A stretch of 10,806 nt of DNA. It comes from an uncultured Clostridia bacterium (lineage in GTDB: Bacteria > Bacillota > Clostridia > Christensenellales > UBA1242). Shown here piece by piece: positions 1-9,000 of the stretch. Position 1 is the first letter of the stretch. Every line of letters starts with the position of its first letter. Below the pieces are notes generated by a model. It had not been told where the DNA came from. It was given only the letters and a program-made list of their open reading frames with translations, and did not search any database. A program made the position numbers and the translations under genes. The DNA lies in assembly GCA_934776915.1 (NCBI GenBank), contig CAKVNA010000016.1, positions 1 to 10,806 of the forward strand, given 5' to 3'.

Positions 1-3000
1 GCTTTATGCAGTTTGGAGAGCAAAAGTTACATTTGTGGCGGGAAGAAAATTTGCTGACGGCTTTATAACTGGGGCAACAAATGCTCATGGCGAAGCAACT
101 TTGATTGATGTAAATTACACCTCAAACGGACAAACAATATCCGTTAAGGGTTTTGAAGATTGGGTTGTTTGCGGAGATATTGATGCAAACACACTTGGAA
201 AATATAAATTTGAACACGCCAAAGGCTTTGGCTTTGTGTTTGGTGGCTGGAATGAAAACGGAAAGAGAGTTTTCTCACTTAATATTTCCGCTCCAAAAAC
301 TCTTGTTGCGGAATGGGCAAGTGCAAAAATAACAATTACACTTAGAGATCAAGACGGCAAGTCTTTTGCTCAATCGGGACAAACAAACGAAGATGTTGTT
401 GTTGAAAGAGATTTTTCAACGGGTGAATTCTTAGACTTAAATAGCATATATAGAACTTTTGTTGCTGCGGGCAAAACTGCAACACCATATCTCTTTGGTC
501 ACAATTTTATAGGCTGGGTTGAGGGAAGTGTCGGCATAACAAACTGGACAAGTGCAACCAGCAAAACAATTTACACTTCAAGAAATCTTCTTGCGATGCC
601 AACGCAAGATAGCGTTTATTGTGCTGTGTTTGAAAAAGCAGATGTTGAAATTGTGGTGGATATGAATGAAGAAGACGAGAGAGGCGACAGACCATTTGTT
701 AATGATGTGACAGAAACTTTCTATGGCAAATTTGGCGAACTTTATACTATTGATGTGAGTGACAAAACTCAATATTCTGCACACCCATATTTAGAAATAA
801 TTTCTTGGAAGGCAAGCAAGAATGACAGCACTTTTGAAACAACTTTTATGCTTGACGCTAGTGTTGTGGAATATGACACTCAACTTAACAAATATGTTGC
901 AAGAATTGTTGCCATTTGGACAAGAAAAACAAGTACCATTGTTATAAACTCAAATGGCGGAACTATTGCAAGCGGATACTTTAACAGTGATAGCGGTTTT
1001 GCAAACAATCTTATAAAAGTGGAATATGGCGTAAGGCAAATTGTTGTCACTCAATATGTTTCAAATGACAGTTTTATAACACTTCCAACTGCAGAAAATA
1101 TTTCAAGAGAGATGTTTGTTCTAAACGGCTATAGTGTGGAAAATGGAAAAGACACTTTGACCCTTGCGGGCGGAAACAAAGTTTGGAACACAGAAAGCGG
1201 CAGAATTGTGATAACTGCAAATTGGCTTGCCGTTGCAAATGTCAATGTTTATGAAAACGCAGGAAATGAAAGCGAAAAACAAGTTTCCTTCCAAGTTGTT
1301 TTGGGCGAGGGAAATGGGCTTTTGTTTGACGAGCTTGGAAAAGAAGTTTTGATTTATAGAGCGGGTGATGTTGAAAAACGAGTTTCATATTCAACATTCC
1401 AAAAGTCAAATTATGAAATTTTGGGCTTCTCGCTTTATAGGTCAAGTGGTGTAAATTATCAGTTTGACACTCTTTACACTTTAAACAATGTTTCCACACT
1501 TAACATTTACGCTGTTTGGATTGGAAGGGAATATCAGATTTCAATATATGCTGAAGACCCAGAACTTTCTCCTGCGGAAAATAGTTCCAATGTAAGCGTT
1601 ATGACAGAAGGATTTAGATTTGGCGAAAATGTTGACATGTCAAAATTCTTCTTGAAAACAAATAGCACTGGCGGCTGGTTGTTTGAAAGTTTTGAAATTG
1701 AAGGGCTAGTCTTTGACGGGCAAAACACAACATTCAATCCAGAAGCACAAGGACTTGGATATAAGACAAATTATGACTTTGCAACAAATTGGAAAGGGAA
1801 AGATGTTAAAGTTACATATAACTTTGGCAACGCAACATTTACAGACGCAGATGGTCAAAGTGGAAGCGAAATTGTAAAAACTTATACTTATTCAAAGCGT
1901 TATGGCGAGAGCGGAACTGTTGTTAAAACTTTAACTCCAAGTCAAAGCACAACAACTTGTGTCAGATTTGAAGACGAAGGAGCAGAACATCCACTTTACG
2001 CTTTCTCAAGTTTTGTTTCGCTTGACGAAAATGTGAAAGTTGTGGGTGGCGAGTTTGAACTTCCAGCAAGAGATATAACTCTTGTTGCAAAGTGGCAAAG
2101 CAAAGAGATTAAACTTGTTGTTGAGCCAACGGGCGCTGCTATTGGCGAAAGCAAAAATGCAAAATTTGACTCGCTTGAAAATTCTTCAGGTTTTAAGGTG
2201 TCAAAGGGCGTTAGAGCGGGCAAAGATGTTTTGCTTGTTGAAGAACTTTTGATTGGCGAAAAAGTTGACCTTGCAACCCTTCCAAAAGCAGTGTGCAGTG
2301 GCGAACAATATGCCTATGTTTTCCTTAGAAATTATGTGGGCGAAGGCGTATGCGAAGAAGCAAACAGAAGTTATCTTGAAAACACAGTGTTTGAAGTGGC
2401 AAAGAACAATGGCACAAACTTTGACCTTATTTGGAACGCAGAAAGCGAAGCCTTTGAAATGTGGTTTACACTTCTTTGGTCACCAACTGATGTCACCGTG
2501 ACATATGCTCAATCTTTGCCAGTTGTTGAGGCAGCGACAATAACGGACGCCAGCGGCAACAAGGTGATTGACGAAACATCAAACACAGTGTATGGCTACG
2601 CAAATAGGGCAACGGGATATATAACTGACACAGCAAAATATCAAACTCTTGAAGTCAACAAACTTGGTGAAATTGGTCACACAGAAAGAAACTCCGAAAC
2701 GGGCAAAAATGAATTTGTGCTTGGCTTCTCACTTCTTGACGGATACAATCTTTTTGGCTGGAAGCAAATTGGCTGGACAACAGAAAGAGATCACTCAAAA
2801 GTTGACGGAAACTACACAAAACTTAACAATAAAAATAGTTATTTCTTCTCGCCAACAGGCGACCAAAATGGAACAACAAACTTGTCTGCTTTTGAAAAGA
2901 AAGCAAGCACAGTGAAACTTTATCCAATTTGGGAACAAGAAGATTATGTTTTGAGTTTAAAAGACGAAACAAGTAAAAACTTTGGCGGACAAAAAGATTT

Positions 3001-6000
3001 TGTTGTGAAATATGACAGTGTCTTCAGTGTGCAAAAACTTTTGGAAAATGGCGAAATAACTCTTGTTACAACTGCTTTTGACACAACAGAAGAAGTGTTC
3101 AAAAACTTTGCAAATTGGGTGTATAACGATAAAACTTTTGCAAGCGAAACAAACCTTGTTTTCTCAAAAGATTTTGGCGGGTTTATAAACTCTGACGATA
3201 TAAGTGACACGAATAGAACTGTCACTCTTAACATGGGTTGGGAGGAAGTGCAATATAAACTTAAACTCAACTTGTATTTTGGTGACTATTCCGACAAGGC
3301 AAATGTATATTTCTATCGTGATGCAGACAATTCTTGTCATATCCTAACTGACAATGTTGTAAAATTTTCTGAACTTAAAAATGCTGGCATATTGTTAAGC
3401 AGTCTTAAATCACTTCTTCTTGACGAAACAAAACTTTCAAAGACAGTGGGTGATGAAGTTTATACATTTGCTGGCTGGGCTTTGACAGAAAGAAAAGACG
3501 GGAATATTGTTGAGCCAACAAAAATGCTTTCTCTTGCTGGCGAAAGACTTGTAATAAATAAAAATACATTTGGCATAGAAAGTGATGCAAACTTGGAAGA
3601 AGCATTGCTTGCCTTCTTAAACCCAGAAACAGCAACTATTGAACTGACAGCAATGTGGAACTGTTACAAACTTGTAGTTGATGCAAACGAAGGGGCTTTG
3701 ACCGATACGACTTCTTCAAATCTTTGGGACGGTGAAAGTGACGGACAGGGAAATGTTTGGAGAAAAAATAGTGACGGAAACATTTATCTTTGGACATATT
3801 ATGGCTCAAAAATTGTTCTAAAAGGAAAAATACTTTCTTGGTTTGCAAGAAATAATTATTCCGCTGAAACAAAAGCATTTATTCATTTTGTCCCACAAGT
3901 TGACACAGACGGAAATGTTGTGCGTGACGAGTTTGACGAAATTGTGTATAACACAGAAAGACTTAGTGTCAAAGATTCTACTTATGAATTTGTTGTTGTG
4001 GCAAATGACAGTTTGTTTGTTGAATGGGTGGGAAATCAAGTTGAAATTATTGTAAATCCAAATTCAAAAACAAATGATGTTGAGGGAAGTTTTGACGGAA
4101 CTTCTTACGCTCAATTTGAAGCAGCCTACAGAGAGTTGTTTAGCGAAATTGACAGTCTTCTTGACGCAAGCAGATCGCACAAAGTAGAAGAAACCACCGA
4201 ACTTGGGTCTAGTGTTACAGTTTTAAAACTTTCAGCAAATTATGGCGACCAGATTGACTGCTTCAACTTGCTTCTAGCGATGTCCAGCGGCGGCAACACA
4301 TTCTATGGCTGGACTGACGGCTATCTAAACTATTCCACAGTGCCATTTGTGGCAAAAGATAACGACAGCAACAAACTTTATGGGCTTTGGAGTGCTGTTG
4401 CAATGTTTGAACTCAATGGCGGAAAATATGGACAATCATCTTCTGCAAAAGAATACATTGACCCTGTAGCTCCTGTGGGAAGTGATGGGAAAATTAACCT
4501 TCCAAAGAAAATGCTTACAAACGCAGGTGGCAGCCCTTATGACGCCGGCCCAAGAAAAGTTGGATATGAGTTTGTTGGCTGGTCGGACAATGCTGGCGGA
4601 TACAAAACTTATTCTGAATATGTTGCAAAATGGAAGAATTTGTATATTGAAGAATATATAAAATCTTTAACCACGCAAACAGAAGATGAAAAGAATGCAA
4701 TTAGAACTCAACTTACAAAAGAAGCCGTGAGAGACCACGAAATTTATGTTGAAAGATTTAGGATTCTTAGGGGCGAAGAATATGTCACAAACCTTCTTGC
4801 GACCTCGTTTAAAGTTTATGGTCAAAGTGAGGAATATACTTTGACAGGTGATGTGACATTCTATGCTTTGTGGCGACAAGTCAAAGTGACTGTTACATTC
4901 TTCAAGAGCATTGACGACTACAAAAACGGTGCTGGAAATGGTGCTGACAGCATGGCAACTTATGATATTTGGTATGGCGAAACTTGGACTCTTCCAACCA
5001 AATATGACACAAGTGACTATGCAACAAAAATTTTCGGCTGGACACACATAACAGACGGCAAGCAAGATGCGTTTGCTGGCTGGAATGTTTACAATGCAAC
5101 AAGTGAAATGAAACTAAATTCTGGCGAAAGTGTTGGACTTACTTCCGACAAATTCTTTGCAAGTTTGATGGACGGGGACAGTGTTAGGAAAAATGTTCAC
5201 CTTGTGACAATTTGGGAAAGTGTTTCTGTAACTGTCAAAATTAAACTTGGGCCAAGCAGCGAAGATTACGCTTATTATGGCGAAAGTGCAGGGAACGATT
5301 ATGGCTATCTTGAAACACTTGTTGAAGGCGATAGCAAATATCTCATAATATCTAACCCATTCAGCAGTTTCTATTATCCAAACTTGGATAGAATTGTCCG
5401 CTTTGGCAAGGTGGCAAAGGGATATGTCGAGCCATATGGTTATGCAAGTTCAAGTGCCATTGTCAGCAATACAAAAAGACCTCTTGCAACAACACTTCAC
5501 ATTCTAAAATCTGGTGAAAACAGATACAACGGCGAAGTAAGAGAAGTAAATGGAAATTATGTTTATGAACTTGAAGTTGTTTGGGTGGAGGCAGAGTGCT
5601 TTATCGACAATTACTTCAATGTAAACACAAATATCGGGCACAAATTCTATGAAAGTTTGCAAGACGCTTTGGAAGATGTCGCAGACAATGACAACGACAC
5701 CTTTGAAACAAGACAAGCAAATATTATGCTTCTTGACAAAGTCAGTGCAGAAAGCGACACAACAAAATATCATTATATCGAAGACACCGTTAATATTGGG
5801 TCGAGAAAAGTTGTTATAGATATTTATAACAAATCTTCAAAAAATATTGCCCTAAGACGACAAACAAATGCTACATCTATTGTCGTTGGCGAAAATGGCT
5901 TGTTTGCAATAAGAAACACAACTGACAACTTACTATTTAACATTGAAGGCGAAGGCAAGAGTGGCGATGTGTTTGTTAAAGTTGAAGGCGGTGCTTTTGA

Positions 6001-9000
6001 AATAACAGGAAAAATTGAAGTAACAAATTTCTACAACACAATTTCAAGCAAAGGTTCTCTTGTTTGGGCTGTTGGTGGAAGTGTTACTCTTGACGGAGCG
6101 AGTGTCAGCGGCAATATGCTTTCTGGCTCAAATGGCAGTTTGTTTGGCGGTGTTATTTGTGCGGAAGGTGGCTGCAGCGTTTCAATTTCAAATGGCGAAT
6201 TTAAAAACAACAGTGTAGTTGGCAATTTCTCAGACGAAAACTACTCTACTTATGGCGGCGCGGTGGCTGTTCTTTCAAAATCTACGCTTACAATAGACAC
6301 TGTTAAATTCTTGCAAAATGTTTCAAGAGTGGGTAGTTTCGGACAAAGTTTCGGCGGGGCAATTTATGCAAGCGGAAGCGAAGTTTCATATTACTCTTAC
6401 TATGTCACTGGGATTGATAATTACGGCAACCCTCAACAAGGCGAAGACGATATTTCATTTAGAGAAAACAGTGCAATGTTCGGTGGAGCATTGGCTGTTG
6501 TTGGTGGACTTGACGGGACTACTCTTGTAAAAGGCTCGCTAAAACTAAACGGCTTTGTTGATGAGACGGCAAGCAAAACTTGGACTGTGATTATGTATCA
6601 CAACTATTCCGATGTTGAAGGCGAAAGCGGGAATGATATTTATGCAGTTGACGCAAATGTTGATGTGACTGCAATGACCTCTCTATGCGAGGTTGCAAGC
6701 GGAAATGGTGCAGGCATTTTTGCGGGAAACAACACAGATGTTAATATCAAAAAATCTATCTTCAACACAACTTACGCTCAAAACGGCTCGGCAATTTATT
6801 TCCGTGGCAACAGTTTGACAATGTCTGACTCTGTGTTTACACAAAATGTGGCGACATCTGGTGAAATTATTGACGGTGACGGCGGGGCAATTTATGTTGA
6901 AGGGACAAATTCGCAAACTGCGACAGTTGTTTTGACAAGCGTTATAATAAGTTACACTTGGGCAAAGCGAGGTGGGGCAATTTATGTTGGCGAAAATGTA
7001 AACTTCTCACTTGTTGGCAAAGAGGGCGATGTTTCTTCTATAGAAAAGTCTTATGCCGAACTTGGCGGGGCAATTTATTTTGCAAGCACATATGAATCAG
7101 AATCACAAATCAAATATGTGTCATTTAAGACTTCAATTTATGTGGAAGACGCAGACGGGCAAAAGACCTATCCAAAGAATGGTGGCGGAATTTATGTCGC
7201 AGAGGGCAATCTTGTTGTTGCAAATTCCTCCTTCACTTTCTGCAGAGCAGACAACGGCGGGGCGGTGTATATTAGGAAGGGAAAAGTGACCTTCAAAGAT
7301 ACAAACACCTTTGAAAGAGTTAATGATGTAAGCAGTGGAATTTTTGAAGAAAATCCAGAACTTGGCGGGAGCGAAGCAGACGGGCTTGCTGCAAGATATG
7401 TTGGAAACAACGCAAGTTTTGGTGGCGGACTATATATTGAAGAAGAGGGCGAATTTGACTTCCAATCTGGCGGGCTTGGATACAACACTGCAACCGCAAC
7501 AGCCAGTGCAATTTACAACTATGGCAAGGTGCGACTTGGCGATGTTACAATGGAAGAAAACAGTTCTACAACATATATCGCAATTCTAAACCAAGGCTCA
7601 GTTGAAATTTATGGCAATGTTTTTATTGCAAATGGACAAAGAATTTTCCTTGGCACTTATCTTAGCGAAACAGTGAAAATTGTTGACGGCAAAAAAGAAA
7701 CTGTGACCGAAAGAAAATTCCACGAAATTACAATTTCAAAAGAAAATTGGCTTAACAAAAAGGCAGATAGCGAAGAAGTAAATCATGTTGAAATTGACTT
7801 TGTGACAAAGAATGCTGTTATGAACAAACCTGTTGTGCAATTTGCATCAGTTTTGGAAAATGGCGAAGAAAATAAGTCAAAATTATATAATGCTTACAAG
7901 CAATATTTGCAAGACGGTAACGAAGAAATATTTACGCTAACACAAAGTGCTTCCTTTGTGCTTAGGTGTGATGACGAAAAGTTTGCTCTTGTTTTGGCAC
8001 TTCACAGTTATGACATTCTCCTTATGGATTTGTCAAAAGACAGTGACGGCAAAGTTATTGCGAGCAAAACAATCAAGTGCGGTGACCCACTAACTGACGA
8101 AACCTTATCAAGCATAAACAGCATTAAGCCAACAAATCTCCGTTATGGATACACATTTGTGGGCTGGGCTTATTACAACGAGTCGCCAAATTCTCTTGAA
8201 ACATACTCTGACTTTGAGGGAATGGGCGAAAGATATTCATTTAAAGACGGCGAAACAAGTGTTGATGTTTATTCTCAAATTCTCTCTAACGAAGGAAAGT
8301 TTAACTATGTCAGCAACTTGAGAAATGTTAAGAGTGAAGCGGGAAATGAATTTAAGTTCCCAGCACACAACTTCTATCTCTATGCAGTTTGGAAGCCAAA
8401 TGAATATGATGTTGAATTTGAATATGAGTCACTAGGTCATCTTAATGCAACAATTAACAATCAAGAGTTCTTATCAGACCTTGGCATGATGAATATTCTC
8501 AAAAGAAAAGTTGGCTATGGTTTATCATTCAACTTGCCGCTTGCAAGTGAAATTAACAAAACATTATTTGTGACTTATGACGATGTTGCGACTGTTGAAA
8601 GAGATGCTTCAAATATCCCACAAAGAGTAGTGCTTACAAATGGCGATGTCATTTCAAACTTTGAAAGAGAAACATCGGGCTTGTATGCGGGCAGTTATTT
8701 CTATACAAAACAAGTTACTCTTGGCGAAGATGTCTTTGAACTTAAATTCTATGTTGGCGAAAATGAAGACAGAGCATGGTCTGTGTTTATGGACGATACA
8801 GATTTTGCAAACCCAAAAGTTACTCTTAGAAACTCACTTAACATAGACGGCGAAGCACAAAAAGTTGACCCAAATGTTTATCCAGAAAAAGTAACATTTG
8901 AAAAAGACGGAAACAATGTAAGTTATGAAACATCTATTGACGAAGACGGAAGATATTTCTTTATTGACGCCGAAAACGGCAGAAAATATGTTTCAAGACA

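Larger units (their letters stand above)
2..5584 (+). repeat. Flg_new / Listeria-Bacteroides-like repeat array 1 (about 16 full units plus the end of one)
   Basis: Unit ends are marked by a beta-strand ending in Trp or Phe: LYAVW (residues 1-5), LVAEW (101-105), VYCAVF (205-210), IVAIW (302-306), IVITANW (402-408), LNIYAVW (500-506), YDFATNW (591-597), ITLVAKW (692-698), FTLLW (822-826), VKLYPIW (971-977), NMGW (1077-1080), IELTAMW (1213-1219), SLFVEW (1337-1342), KLYGLW (1458-1463), VTFYALW (1618-1624), VHLVTIW (1732-1738) and ELEVVW (1856-1861). A mid-unit Gly-Trp core is kept in several: FGGW (80-83), FIGW (169-172), FGW (918-920), FAGW (1156-1159), FYGW (1454-1457), FVGW (1564-1567) and FGW (1678-1680). 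Others are worn to LGF, LSW, ISW or ANW. In this family each unit folds as a small beta-grasp-like domain, and strings of them make extended stalks. Units here are about 91-161 residues, longer than the roughly 70-residue family consensus. Unit borders are by eye. Confidence 0.85.

Noticed and set aside
680..688. RGD tripeptide (residues 227-229), a possible integrin-binding motif
   Set aside because: A single RGD is expected by chance with fair probability in 3,600 residues. It is not repeated in other units and there is no supporting context.
1082..1099. LPTAEN (residues 361-366), superficially like a sortase LPxTG signal
   Set aside because: It lacks the Thr-Gly pair in the right place, is not followed by a hydrophobic segment or basic tail, and is internal to a repeat array.
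2253..2501. Short ATG-initiated frames on the + strand in other phases (also 2649-2915, 7335-7589, 10341-10580)
   Set aside because: They are embedded out of frame in the giant gene, show no convincing ribosome binding site, and give translations typical of frame-shifted repeats.
4667..5065. 132-residue open frame on the - strand (others near 9165-9542 and 2944-3270)
   Set aside because: It lies fully opposite the long + frame, has a low-complexity Cys/Phe/Ser-rich translation, and resembles no known protein. It is explained by the codon bias of the + strand gene, which rarely yields stops in certain antisense frames.
6146..7525. Repeated DNA tracts considered as a CRISPR array or mobile-element repeats
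   Set aside because: The repeats are protein-coding, imperfect, spaced by multiples of three and part of an open frame. There are no palindromic repeats, uniform spacers or terminal inverted repeats.
5744..7663. Possible polysaccharide lyase or other enzyme, since pectate lyases share the beta-helix fold
   Set aside because: No catalytic Arg/Asp/Lys pattern can be recognised. The GGAIY/FxxN rungs match structural or adhesive helices better.
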